From positions 1-64,000 of IMG/VR virus record IMGVR_UViG_3300028608_000012: 64,000 bases of DNA. One strand, 5' to 3'. Within the stretch, counting starts at the first letter, position 1. Each line of letters opens with the position of its first letter. Shown one piece after another: positions 43,838 to 52,129 of this stretch. Source of the DNA: a virus. Below the pieces are notes generated by a model, which saw only the letters and a program-made list of their open reading frames with translations, was not told where the DNA came from and searched no databases. Position numbers and translations under genes: made by a program.

Positions 43838-44764
43838 ATGAGCTTCCAGACAGTCAACGTGGTTAAAGACATTCAAGTGGTCCTCCAAGAGGCCCATGTC
43901 TACTCCGGTGGTATTGACGGTGTCTGGGGTGCTGGTTCAGCGAATGGGGTCTTGAAGCTTCTTCAGGACTACCATTTGTTTCTGAATGGGGGGCGCTCTG
44001 TGCCCCTCCCAGTTACCTCGGGTAAAGGTTTCGATGTTGCTGTTCAAGGTATCAAGGACATCCAGAGCAACCTGAAGCTGGTGGGTATGTACGCTGGCGC
44101 TGTCGACGGTATTCCAGGTGCTGGTAGCCTAAGTGGTTTGCGTCAGTTGGCGTTCAGTTATGCCAAGCGTAATAAGGCACCGTTCTACGACCTGGGTTGG
44201 AGCACTCGTGTTCCGCCTGCCTTCACCATGAAGGTGCGTGACTGGTGCATCAAGCAAAACATGTTCCCCGGCGCAGCCTCTGCGTTGATGGCCTGCATGT
44301 GCTTCGAATCGGGCGGTACGTTCCGTCCTGATAAACAGAACAACGGCGGTAGCAACTACTGGGGCCTGATTCAGTTCGGTACCGCAGCAGTGATTGACCT
44401 GGCGAAGACCTTCGGGCTGAAGATCACCCTGGACGACGTCAAGGGCATGAGCCAACTGGATCAACTCGATCTGGTGTTCAAGTATTTCGAGATGTGGCAG
44501 AAGCGCGGTAAGGCTTACAAGCGTCTTGAGGATTTCTATCTGACGATCTTCTATCCCGCTGCTGTGGGTAAAGGTCCGGACGAAGTTCTGTTCCGCAAAG
44601 ATTCACCTGTCCCTATTGAAGCCAAGTCCTACCTGCAAAACAGCGGGTTCGACATTGACAAAGATGGTGACATCACCGTTGGCGAGATCTGTACCCGGCT
44701 CTACGACACGTATTACCAAGGGATGTCGGTCAAGAACCGTACCTTCAGCAACGCTCCACTTTAA
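43838..44764 (+). CDS. Endolysin: two PG-binding repeats plus SLT-like domain
   Basis: A 308-residue protein. Two peptidoglycan-binding repeats occupy about residues 8-45 (IQVVLQEAHVYSGGIDGVWGAGS) and 72-108 (IQSNLKLVGMYAGAVDGIPGAGS). The catalytic domain from about 125 has CFESGGTF with Glu157, then NYWGLIQFG, as in lytic transglycosylases. A canonical EF-hand loop DIDKDGDITVGE (272-283) suggests calcium stabilisation. phiKZ gp144 has a similar PG-binding plus transglycosylase plan with one or fewer repeats. No signal peptide, so release would need a holin or equivalent. It starts three bases after the beta gene, SD AGAGG, thus late expression with virion proteins is likely. Confidence 0.88.
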   Translation: MSFQTVNVVKDIQVVLQEAHVYSGGIDGVWGAGSANGVLKLLQDYHLFLNGGRSVPLPVTSGKGFDVAVQGIKDIQSNLKLVGMYAGAVDGIPGAGSLSGLRQLAFSYAKRNKAPFYDLGWSTRVPPAFTMKVRDWCIKQNMFPGAASALMACMCFESGGTFRPDKQNNGGSNYWGLIQFGTAAVIDLAKTFGLKITLDDVKGMSQLDQLDLVFKYFEMWQKRGKAYKRLEDFYLTIFYPAAVGKGPDEVLFRKDSPVPIEAKSYLQNSGFDIDKDGDITVGEICTRLYDTYYQGMSVKNRTFSNAPL

Positions 44765-44788
44765 GCACCCTACCAGGAGATCGGTCCG

Positions 44789-44965
44789 ATGACTGATAAA
44801 GAGCAACTCATCACCAACATTGTCACGGTCGCCAATACCGTGGAAGTGGTTAAAAAGACCCTCGCCAAAGTAGGGTTGCAATTCCTCGCACCGCTGGGTG
44901 AGTCTGTCATGGACGAGAAGATCAGCAAAGCCATCGTTGCCCGTGTCAAAGGAGCGTCGAAATGA
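44789..44965 (+). CDS. 58-residue helical protein
   Basis: MTDKEQLITNIVTVANTVEV onward, ending ARVKGASK. SD AGGAGA about eight bases upstream, and the stop overlaps the next start (ATGA). Good codon use and tight fit between neighbours support a real gene despite its size. It is predicted amphipathic helical with one moderately hydrophobic stretch (LQFLAPLGESVM), not a clear membrane span. Translationally coupled to the 511-residue gene. Function unknown. Confidence 0.65.
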   Translation: MTDKEQLITNIVTVANTVEVVKKTLAKVGLQFLAPLGESVMDEKISKAIVARVKGASK

Positions 44966-46497
44966 TTCGTGAATCCAGCGTTGCACTTGGCGAACTGATC
45001 GCCGTTGCTGGCGGTAACTTCCGCCCTAGCCCTGTGATTGCCGGTCTGAACGGTGAATCCGGTGGCGCCCTGGCCTTTACCGACAATTTCCGTCAGGAGA
45101 TTCTCGAGGCCAGCCAGGGTAACATGCACACCGAGACCGTCGAAGGCGCCAGTGAACGTCTGGCTGAGATCATTCGTGACTCGCTGGGCAACATCCGCAC
45201 CTATGGCGTGCCGATGGCTCGCCGTGTGTTGAAAGACACCCGCCTGCTGTACTCCCGCAAACAACTGCAAAGCCTGACCGAGCAGTTGATCGAAGTGCAG
45301 TACGTCAACGTCGACAACGGTTTCTTCGAATCGTCGCTGTACCCGACTGAAGTGCGCGACAAGTCGCTCACTTACACCGGTGTTGACCTGGCCCCTGGCA
45401 GCACGCTGAAATGGCGCTACCCTGACGCCCAAGAAGTGCTCGCCTTCATCGGTGCTTCTCACGCTGACCTGGTCTCCATCCTCGAAGATGATGACGAGTC
45501 CATCACCGACGCGGCCGGTCGTATTGGTGACCTCGGCGAACTGATGAACCTGTTCGTCAACAAAGACGGTATCTACGACTTCTCGCAGATCAAATCGGTG
45601 CGCTTTGTACTGCTGCTGAAGATGTACGTCCTGTTGACCAAGATGTACTTCTCCGAAGATCCGGCGCCGTGGTTGCAGACCGGTGAGCTGTCGGCCTACC
45701 GCAGTTTCGTTAGCCTGCTGTGGAACGGCATGACGCTGTACCTCATCAAGCTGAAGCAAGTGGTGGTCACCTACCGCCAGCGTAAACTGGTGATCGTGGC
45801 CGAGAAGCAAGCCGCTCTGACTCCGCACAGCCAGTCGCAGTACGGCGATACCCGTTTCATGACGGCCAAGCTGAAGGTGTTCTACACCAACCAGATCCTG
45901 GAGAAAGTCCAGGCGGCTGGCGTGGGCTTCACTGAAGCGGTTATGGGTTACCACTGGGCTGCGTTGTCTGGCACTCCAATGACCATCGTCGACTTCATCG
46001 AAGACGTGGGTCGTGGTGCCGGTTACGTCAAGGCGTACTACAACCACATCCACGAAAAGCTGTCGATGCAATCGAAGCAGTTGTTCATCAAGGGCGGCAT
46101 CAAGGCGATCAACGACTTCATCAACGAGCACCCTCACCTGCTCGACCGTGCCAAAAGTCAGATGGGTGAAAACACCATGCTGATCAGCTGGGTACAGGGC
46201 ATGTTCTCCGGCGAGCTGGAGAAAGCGCATTACATCCTGTCCGAGCGTTTCCATGGCGATGACGTTGCCGAAGTAATTGCCGGCGGTGTGGAGGACGGTG
46301 CTGATCCTCGTCTAGACGCCCTGCTGGAAACCACCCTGATCCCTGCGTTCCTGCGGGCCTGTGGTGCCACTCTGACGGCTGACATCATCGAAGCCACCTT
46401 CGTGGACACGAGCAAAGAAGACAACGTCATGGACAAGCGTGAGCGCCTGACCGTAGCGGTGATCAACGAACTCGTGAAGCGCTTGCTCGAGGCATAA
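44962..46497 (+). CDS. Probable structural protein of the protease-polymerase cluster
   Basis: A 511-residue protein, largely helical, with GC-rich highly biased codons typical of abundant virion proteins here. Residues about 205-290 hold hydrophobic helices (SVRFVLLLKMYVLLTKMYF; LLWNGMTLYLIKLKQVVV) but with too many charges for certain membrane spans. It begins by ATGA overlap with the 58-residue gene. By synteny it lies where phiKZ gp176-gp177 lie, between protease and polymerase. No motif assigns a function. Confidence 0.6.
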   Translation: MIRESSVALGELIAVAGGNFRPSPVIAGLNGESGGALAFTDNFRQEILEASQGNMHTETVEGASERLAEIIRDSLGNIRTYGVPMARRVLKDTRLLYSRKQLQSLTEQLIEVQYVNVDNGFFESSLYPTEVRDKSLTYTGVDLAPGSTLKWRYPDAQEVLAFIGASHADLVSILEDDDESITDAAGRIGDLGELMNLFVNKDGIYDFSQIKSVRFVLLLKMYVLLTKMYFSEDPAPWLQTGELSAYRSFVSLLWNGMTLYLIKLKQVVVTYRQRKLVIVAEKQAALTPHSQSQYGDTRFMTAKLKVFYTNQILEKVQAAGVGFTEAVMGYHWAALSGTPMTIVDFIEDVGRGAGYVKAYYNHIHEKLSMQSKQLFIKGGIKAINDFINEHPHLLDRAKSQMGENTMLISWVQGMFSGELEKAHYILSERFHGDDVAEVIAGGVEDGADPRLDALLETTLIPAFLRACGATLTADIIEATFVDTSKEDNVMDKRERLTVAVINELVKRLLEA

Positions 46498-46500
46498 TCG

Positions 46501-47226
46501 ATGGACGTCGGCAATCTCAAGCACGATCCCGATATTGCTGACCGACTGTTCACCGAATTGGAAGATGGGTCTGTTATTGCTAAACGCGATTTCGAGATCC
46601 ATCTGCCTAAGCGGTTTGTTGACAGCGGTATGGCGGTGGTCGGGGAAACAGTCACAACGCCTGCGGTGCTTGGGTTGGTGATACCGGGGGAGAGTTACGC
46701 TCCCCTGATGTCATTGATGGACATTACCCTCGTTCCGTTAAGCATTCGTGAAGTTGCAATCAAGGGTACTCAGTATCTGGTGTTGGAGTTTACCAAAGGC
46801 GACACGGTAATCGAGAACACCAACGTCCTGCAAGAACCCAATCAGCCATATGCGTATTACATGGAGTTCCTCTACTACGCCAAACGTCCTTGGTATGTCA
46901 CTGAAAACGCGTTGTCGTCGATGTTTGACTTGGCGGCTACGCAGAGTGGCGATCCGGTGGGTAGCAGTCCCCAGGTAATGCGGGTTTACATGTCGCTGAT
47001 GTTCCGCGATCCAGATAACCTGGAAAAACCGTACCGGTACAGTAAGGCGATGTTGGAAGGCAGGCCTCCAGTAATTGTGGGTCTTAACAACAGTGGGCTC
47101 TTGATCGACGGGACCTTCCCGAAAATCATGGGCGGTTACCAACGCGACAACACGGTAGCAGCTATTGTGAACCCCGACGACCGTGTTACTGATCTGGAGA
47201 AGATTATTAAAGGGGTCCCTGTATGA
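46501..47226 (+). CDS. Hypothetical protein next to prohead protease
   Basis: A 241-residue protein, SD GAGG within the end of the previous gene, stop overlapping the protease start (ATGA). Beta-rich (TPAVLGLVIPGESYAPLM; AIKGTQYLVLEFTKG), no membrane helix. Its coupling to the protease suggests a head-assembly or structural role, perhaps a head-tail connector piece. That is inferred from context. Confidence 0.62.
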   Translation: MDVGNLKHDPDIADRLFTELEDGSVIAKRDFEIHLPKRFVDSGMAVVGETVTTPAVLGLVIPGESYAPLMSLMDITLVPLSIREVAIKGTQYLVLEFTKGDTVIENTNVLQEPNQPYAYYMEFLYYAKRPWYVTENALSSMFDLAATQSGDPVGSSPQVMRVYMSLMFRDPDNLEKPYRYSKAMLEGRPPVIVGLNNSGLLIDGTFPKIMGGYQRDNTVAAIVNPDDRVTDLEKIIKGVPV

Positions 47227-48083
47227 GTCAAGTCATCACATTCGGCAGCACGGTGCTGGAAGGAAGTGGTAAACGTGGCATTCTGAAGCCGATGGAGCCT
47301 AACAGCCCCTACTACCTGATGAATGCCGGTGGGTTCAACATTCAGAACCGCGCTGGTGTGGGTTACCGACTCAATGACTATGTCAAAGAGTGCATGTCGC
47401 CTGACAGCGATCTAAACCGTCGGGCATCCGAAGGTCAACTCTGGTGCGAGTTGGGTCATCCGCCGCAGTACTTCTGGGAACGTCAAGGTGGTCGGATCAT
47501 TCAGACTCCGATCACAGACCTCTACCAGTGGATCCACCGCCTGCGCACGGTGTTGGAACCGAACGTCTGTGGGTCGATCCGCAAGATTCACTGGATCTTC
47601 ACCGGTGGCGATCGCGATCCTGTGCACAACAAAGTAGAGATCCGTTCATTCGGTCCTCTCAAAGATGTGTTCCAGGACAGCCTCGAAGACCCGGACATGA
47701 ACACGGCGATTTCCATCCGTACGGTGACCAAGCCGCAACAGATGGGTGACCGTAACCGTGAGGTGGAATACTTCACCGGTTATGACGTGGTGATGGAGCA
47801 GGGTATGTTGAATGCCTGTAAGCACCGCACTGCTGGTCTGGAAGACTTCTTGTCTTCTGCGCTGTACGACCCAACCCCGGCTGAAGTTGTAGCCACGGTT
47901 GACGAGTTCCTGTTCATGTGCAAGCAAACGGTAAACAACGAAGCAGCCCAGGCTCGCTTTGCTGGTACTGAAAGCTTTGCTCACGTTTCGAAGATGATTC
48001 GTGAAGTAGAGCAACGCCTTCGTGGTCAACACGGCAAGAAGGTGCAGGTCGTTCGCTCCAGCGCTTTGTCTGTTTTCAAATAA
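47223..48083 (+). CDS. Probable prohead maturation protease
   Basis: A 286-residue protein. LNRRASEGQLWCELGHP (64-80) matches the region around the catalytic His of herpesvirus-fold prohead proteases (T4 gp21 type, GxxxGExxHP), with His79. MNTAISIRTVTKP places Ser164 in the usual (V/I)S(I/L)R context of the nucleophile. In phiKZ the protease gp175 has this fold and cleaves after (Ser/Ala/Gly)-x-Glu; the position a few genes from the polymerase fragments agrees. It would degrade scaffold and mature the capsid and internal proteins. The fold assignment rests on two motifs read by eye. Confidence 0.68.
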   Translation: MSQVITFGSTVLEGSGKRGILKPMEPNSPYYLMNAGGFNIQNRAGVGYRLNDYVKECMSPDSDLNRRASEGQLWCELGHPPQYFWERQGGRIIQTPITDLYQWIHRLRTVLEPNVCGSIRKIHWIFTGGDRDPVHNKVEIRSFGPLKDVFQDSLEDPDMNTAISIRTVTKPQQMGDRNREVEYFTGYDVVMEQGMLNACKHRTAGLEDFLSSALYDPTPAEVVATVDEFLFMCKQTVNNEAAQARFAGTESFAHVSKMIREVEQRLRGQHGKKVQVVRSSALSVFK

Positions 48084-48093
48084 GACACCCATT

Positions 48094-48130
48094 AACTCCT
48101 ACTAGGGGCATCCCTAGTAGGAGTTATATT
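48094..48130 (+). terminator. Terminator after protease operon
   Basis: A 14-bp perfect stem (48094-48107 with 48112-48125), 4-base loop, then ATATTTAT. Ends the polymerase-endolysin-protease transcript. Confidence 0.83.
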
Positions 48131-48195
48131 TATTCACGGGTTCACCATACCTATAGCCATTAGTGCATTTTGCCATAGACCAAGAGGAAGAAGTA

Positions 48196-49092
48196 ATGGA
48201 TACTCAATCTCGTGCTGCTGTTCAGCTGTTGGAAACTCTGTCGTTCGTTAACACGCTGCGCGAAACCACGGGCGGCATCAACGTTCTGCACGCTCTGCTG
48301 GAAACCTCGTCCAAAGAGTGGGATAACTCCAAGGACGCCAACACTGACAACCACCTGATCAAAGGTGTACACGTCAATAGCAAGAAGACCGACGCTATTC
48401 ACGTTTACATCGCCAAGATCGTAGCCCAGCACATGCGTTCTGTGGGCAACCGTCTGACGGCCTGGACCAAAGGTACCATCGCTTCCGAAAACCACACCAA
48501 CGTCGCTGTGTCCAACCGTGTGGCCACTGCTGACTTCACCAGCCACGAACAACTGTTCAAAATGGTCGCCGGGCGCCTGTTGGGTTACGACGATGCGCTG
48601 ATCGATATTGCGTTGGCTACTACTCCGCGTCTTCAGGCAGAAGCACTGGTCGCTTACCTGGCCACTCGCTACGACCTGTCGGAAGATCGTGACGCTGCTC
48701 TGGCCGGTTACACCAACGCCATCGACTTCGTTGAAGTCATGCTGGAGAAGCAAGGTTTCAACAACGACTACTTCCTGAAAACCACTGGTCAGGTGATCGC
48801 GTACTACAAGACCCCTGTCAGCGAAGGTGGTAGCCATCTGAGCGATCCACTGGACCTGCTGGACATGCTGGCCACCGACGGCGAGTTCGATACTCTGGGC
48901 GAGGCAGCCGCATTGCTGGGCGTACAAGTTCACACCGTTATCATCGACAAGGATGATCCGGATCCTGCCAGCACCATCGCTGAGCTGCGCAAGGTCTACG
49001 GCGAGCACGTGAAGATCGTCACCCCTACCGGTGAAGTGGACCTGAGCAAAAACGAAGCCGTTGTGGTTCAAGTCGGAACCGCGGCAGAGTAA
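48196..49092 (+). CDS. Probable abundant virion or early protein
   Basis: A 298-residue protein; the ATG at 48196 has SD GAGGAAG, while an in-frame start 11 codons earlier has none. Strong codon bias suggests high expression. Mostly helical with an acidic C-terminal third (ASTIAELRKVYGEHVKIVTPTGEVDLSKNEAVVVQVG). No known motif. Its own upstream terminator and the early promoter after it make it a single-gene unit. Whether structural or regulatory is unclear. Confidence 0.6.
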   Translation: MDTQSRAAVQLLETLSFVNTLRETTGGINVLHALLETSSKEWDNSKDANTDNHLIKGVHVNSKKTDAIHVYIAKIVAQHMRSVGNRLTAWTKGTIASENHTNVAVSNRVATADFTSHEQLFKMVAGRLLGYDDALIDIALATTPRLQAEALVAYLATRYDLSEDRDAALAGYTNAIDFVEVMLEKQGFNNDYFLKTTGQVIAYYKTPVSEGGSHLSDPLDLLDMLATDGEFDTLGEAAALLGVQVHTVIIDKDDPDPASTIAELRKVYGEHVKIVTPTGEVDLSKNEAVVVQVGTAAE

Positions 49093-49130
49093 CCGTCCGG
49101 TCTGTTGTTTGGGTTAGAATATTTCAAGCC

Positions 49131-49138
49131 TATATTAC
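49131..49138 (+). promoter_or_regulatory. Early promoter core TATATTAC
   Basis: An exact octamer in the 143-base gap between genes, 97 bases before the ATG at 49236, giving the longest leader of the four clear copies. Confidence 0.72.
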
Positions 49139-49150
49139 TATCCCGAGCAA

Positions 49151-49165
49151 CAGACTTACCGTCTG
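49151..49165 (+). promoter_or_regulatory. Leader hairpin after early promoter
   Basis: CAGAC pairs with GTCTG around TTACC, 12 bases after the TATATTAC core. Stem sequence shares AGAC/GTCT with the hairpins at 8640 and 53724. Confidence 0.5.
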
Positions 49166-49235
49166 GGGGGACGTGGACACCACCTCTTCTTGCTTCCTAA
49201 TTTCTCAACAACCATAATCACTCACGAGGTTTACA

Positions 49236-49676
49236 ATGAGCTTGAATAAAGAATACACCGCAGCACAAGACGCAGCCGTTAAAGAACTGGTGGAAAACGT
49301 CACTTACAACAAGGCCACCAACCACGCTACGTTCGATGCTACGAAACTGGAACTGCCGGAAGACATCACTCCGGAGTCGATGCAGGCTCACGTCTCTTAC
49401 ATCAATCAGCTGTCTGGCCAGGTTGAAGTTGCCACCGCACAAGTAGCGCGTGATCAATTCGCTGAAAACGACAAGCTGACCACCATCGACGGCACTCTGG
49501 ACTTCGGCGGTTTCACCATCAATTCCCAGCACCACCTGCAACAGCAAGTGGGCGATGATCACCTGTACGGCGTGTCGACCACCGCGATCGACTACTACCA
49601 CAGCGAAGAACAAACTGACTGGTTGCAAGAGCACCGCGACCAACACGTATCGCTGGCCACCAAGCTGTTCGGCTAA
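49236..49676 (+). CDS. Highly expressed early protein of unknown function
   Basis: A 146-residue acidic protein with SD ACGAGG, behind a TATATTAC promoter and a 97-base leader. Codon choice is strongly biased, suggesting abundance. Contains a His/Gln cluster near residue 90-100 (NSQHHLQQQVGDDH) and a helical C-terminus. No family recognised. The gene is flanked by its own promoter and terminator, so is expressed alone. Abundant early single-gene products in jumbo phages are often host-takeover or phage-nucleus related, but no such link can be shown here. Confidence 0.65.
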   Translation: MSLNKEYTAAQDAAVKELVENVTYNKATNHATFDATKLELPEDITPESMQAHVSYINQLSGQVEVATAQVARDQFAENDKLTTIDGTLDFGGFTINSQHHLQQQVGDDHLYGVSTTAIDYYHSEEQTDWLQEHRDQHVSLATKLFG

Positions 49677-49692
49677 TATTCCGCAGTAGTAA

Positions 49693-49722
49693 GGATGACT
49701 AGGGAGCGATCCTTAGTCATCC
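49693..49722 (+). terminator. Terminator after early gene
   Basis: A 13-bp stem with one G-T pair (49693-49705 with 49710-49722) and a 4-base loop GCGA, followed at a short distance by T runs. Confidence 0.72.
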
Positions 49723-49755
49723 ACTATTACGCATTTTTGTTTTTTGGGGTAAAGG

Positions 49756-50070
49756 ATGAAGCCTGACTACGGGAAGTTATATCGCGAGTTAGATAGAACG
49801 GGGTTCTTTACCGACCGTAAGTCCGAAGCGTCTATAAACGGTTTCAGGATAACTTACCAGCTTACGTTTACCATGAAGCCTAATGGCGTTCATATCACCT
49901 GTGCAATACCAGGATACAACCGCAGTAAGGGAAAGATCGCCGTTCCTAATGTGCGTGTTGTGGAGTTCTATTCTGATGGCAGTGCATGGGTCGCTCAACC
50001 GGGTAAGTTAGCCGAAGCAATCCAAGCCGTTGAAACACTTATTGAAGACCGTGAGATACTGGGGACGTAA
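49756..50070 (+). CDS. Hypothetical early protein
   Basis: A 104-residue basic protein, first of a four-gene run. Beta-rich middle (FRITYQLTFTMKPNGVHITC; VRVVEFYSDGSAWVAQ) and C-terminal helix (KLAEAIQAVETLIED). SD GGGG. Stop and next start overlap by one base (TAATG). No motif recognised. Confidence 0.65.
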   Translation: MKPDYGKLYRELDRTGFFTDRKSEASINGFRITYQLTFTMKPNGVHITCAIPGYNRSKGKIAVPNVRVVEFYSDGSAWVAQPGKLAEAIQAVETLIEDREILGT

Positions 50071-50864
50071 TGGACACGTATACACTTGTAGAGCTGCTTG
50101 TTAAATTGGGGATGTTTACAGCAGCCCGTGACAAGTTTGTGTTGGCTGGGTACTTGATAACACTTTACACCACGCCAGAGTTTGACGGGAATCGGCTGTG
50201 TATCTCCGCTAAGCATCCGGTTATTAAGGGTGGATACACGCCTTGGTACAGTTACGATGGAGAAGCTAGGCATGGTCACTGCTTTCATGTGATAGCGTTT
50301 GACGCTAAGGTGTGTCGCACACTGCTACGCTCGCTTATTGTCACCTGGTACACAGCTACTGAAGTCGACGCGTTAACCAAGCCGGGTACTTACCTGGAGT
50401 TCATTAGCGATGCGTTTACACTAGACCCTTTCTTTAAAGGACACTGGAAAATCATGACGTCTAAAGCACACGAGTTCAACGTAAACGCCTTGGATGACGC
50501 TGAGCGTAATCGCATGAGCGGTCATCACTACAGGCCGACTAAGGGTGAACCTAGTCCCTTCGGCTATCCACCGGCCGGTTGTGAGCACCCATGGACGGTT
50601 TGGCGCCGTAGTCACTTCTCCACTCCGGTGGGTGTCAAGGGTAATGAACCGCGTCTCAAGCTGATCGATGTACTGACAAGTGAACCGTTGCGTAAGTTGG
50701 ACATGGTTCATGAGTTAACCGGTCTTGAGATGGAGGACGGTCACGGTCATCTTACACTGGCGTGGGTTATCTGTATGTACTACAACTTCGGCTCTAAGTC
50801 CTGGGCTGACATTCACCAGGTCGGTGTTAACCGCATCAATTTCTATCGCAATATCCAGGAGTAG
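50070..50864 (+). CDS. Hypothetical early protein
   Basis: A 264-residue His/Tyr/Trp-rich protein (PWYSYDGEARHGHCFHVIAF; MSGHHYRPTKGEPSPFGYPP). Its N-terminal 75 residues broadly resemble the preceding 104-residue product in position of YLITLYTTP against FRITYQLTF, so the two may share a domain. The end (WADIHQVGVNRINFYRNIQE) is helical. No catalytic motif is certain. Coupled to the upstream gene by a TAATG overlap. Confidence 0.62.
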   Translation: MDTYTLVELLVKLGMFTAARDKFVLAGYLITLYTTPEFDGNRLCISAKHPVIKGGYTPWYSYDGEARHGHCFHVIAFDAKVCRTLLRSLIVTWYTATEVDALTKPGTYLEFISDAFTLDPFFKGHWKIMTSKAHEFNVNALDDAERNRMSGHHYRPTKGEPSPFGYPPAGCEHPWTVWRRSHFSTPVGVKGNEPRLKLIDVLTSEPLRKLDMVHELTGLEMEDGHGHLTLAWVICMYYNFGSKSWADIHQVGVNRINFYRNIQE

Positions 50865-50872
50865 GGGACTAT

Positions 50873-51253
50873 ATGTCTGTTCTTGAAACAACCGATATCT
50901 TCGAGGAACGTTCTACTTTGTGGCGTGCAATTTTGGAATACAACCCCGAATTGCATCAGGGTCTCAAAGTTGAAGAGTTATCTGATAGCGAGATTGACAA
51001 AATCCTAGCGGATAACGCCGATAAACTGGTGTTGCCACAACGCCTGTTGAAATGGAAGTACCATATGCGCGATAAGCAGCCAGACGGTACGACCAATCCG
51101 TATTACGTTATCCAGGCGATGTACCCTCCGGGCTATCAGCTTACTGAGGAAGATAAGACCTGGCAGGAAAGGAACGACAAAGAAACACAAGCCATGCACG
51201 CCAGCCCTACAGAGGCTGGTTACATCTATCGTTACACTAAACCGGAGCAATAA
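50873..51253 (+). CDS. Hypothetical acidic protein
   Basis: A 126-residue protein with SD AGGAG/AGGGG. Acidic and helical first half (GLKVEELSDSEIDKILADNADKL), then PDGTTNPYYVIQAMYPPGYQLTEEDK. No membrane helix or motif. Three bases separate it from the Nudix-like gene, indicating co-expression. Confidence 0.62.
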   Translation: MSVLETTDIFEERSTLWRAILEYNPELHQGLKVEELSDSEIDKILADNADKLVLPQRLLKWKYHMRDKQPDGTTNPYYVIQAMYPPGYQLTEEDKTWQERNDKETQAMHASPTEAGYIYRYTKPEQ

Positions 51254-51256
51254 AAC

Positions 51257-52066
51257 ATGCTGTTGAACTCTATCCCTAAAGGCGCTGAATTCACTTACGG
51301 TGTTCACGGTCCATCTCTGGCCGCCATCGTTCCTGACAACGCGTTCACGCTGTTGCCGCAGGAAAAGCTACACACGGCACTGCGTGAACTCGATGCCATC
51401 ACCATGGGCTCCGTGCGCGCTCTGAACGGCAAGTTCGAACTGCTGCGTCAAGGCATTGGCTACATCTTGTTCTACCGCATCATCCAGAACCTCCAGCAAG
51501 ACCGTCCTCAAGTTGTCTTCATGGTCTATCGCCGCAACAAGACCAACAACGAAGGTCGTCTGGCATCCAAGCTGAGCCTGGGCGCCGGTGGTCACATCGA
51601 AGGTTACGACGTCTCGTACCACATGATCAGCGATTCCGGTCTGTTGACTCAGACGCCGCTGATCGACATGGACGAAACCACCGACGACTCCGTCGACCGT
51701 GAAGGTAGCGAAGAAGTCAAGCTGTTCGACAAGAACGGCATGGACGTTACCGACAGTGTTATGGTGGACGCCAAAGAAGCTCGTTTCAACAAAGTCGGTT
51801 TCGTGATGGACAGCAAGCCAGAACACGGCTACGTCGGCAACATCCACTACGGTGTGGTGTACGCCATCGACGCGTCTGAAGCCGTTCGCTTCGACATGGC
51901 TGAACCTCAGAACGACGCCGTTGCCTGGGCAACTGCCGAGGAGCTCAAGAACGCTCCACTGTTCAAAGATCCAGAAGTGCCATTCGAACCATGGTCGCAG
52001 ATGATCGTTGACCAGATCGAAGCGGTTGAAGACTATATCCTGTCGCACTTCGCGCCGGCTGCTTGA
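51257..52066 (+). CDS. Nudix-like hydrolase of the predicted-phosphoesterase type
   Basis: A 269-residue protein. VVFMVYRRNKTNNEGRLASKLSLGAGGHIEG (about 87-116) matches the start of the Nudix domain in the bacterial predicted-phosphoesterase Nudix family, which reads VY.R...GE.RL..K.S.G.GGHI. A Nudix-box core, REGSEEV, is at 148-154 and keeps the RE and EE metal ligands. GYVGNIHYGVVYAID near residue 200 fits the family's VGxVHxGxVY strand. The linker between GGHI and the box is longer than usual. Substrate could be a nucleotide derivative or an RNA cap-like end. Strong codon bias suggests abundance. SD GGAG. Confidence 0.65.
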   Translation: MLLNSIPKGAEFTYGVHGPSLAAIVPDNAFTLLPQEKLHTALRELDAITMGSVRALNGKFELLRQGIGYILFYRIIQNLQQDRPQVVFMVYRRNKTNNEGRLASKLSLGAGGHIEGYDVSYHMISDSGLLTQTPLIDMDETTDDSVDREGSEEVKLFDKNGMDVTDSVMVDAKEARFNKVGFVMDSKPEHGYVGNIHYGVVYAIDASEAVRFDMAEPQNDAVAWATAEELKNAPLFKDPEVPFEPWSQMIVDQIEAVEDYILSHFAPAA

Positions 52067-52073
52067 CTGTAAC

Positions 52074-52109
52074 ACCTTACCCTCTTCGGAGGGTAGGGTT
52101 TATTTTTTT
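52074..52109 (+). terminator. UUCG-tetraloop terminator
   Basis: An 11-bp stem with one G-T pair (52074-52084 with 52089-52099) capped by TTCG, then TTATTTTTTT. A canonical intrinsic terminator. Confidence 0.88.
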
Positions 52110-52129
52110 GATCGATTAGGAAGTAGTAC

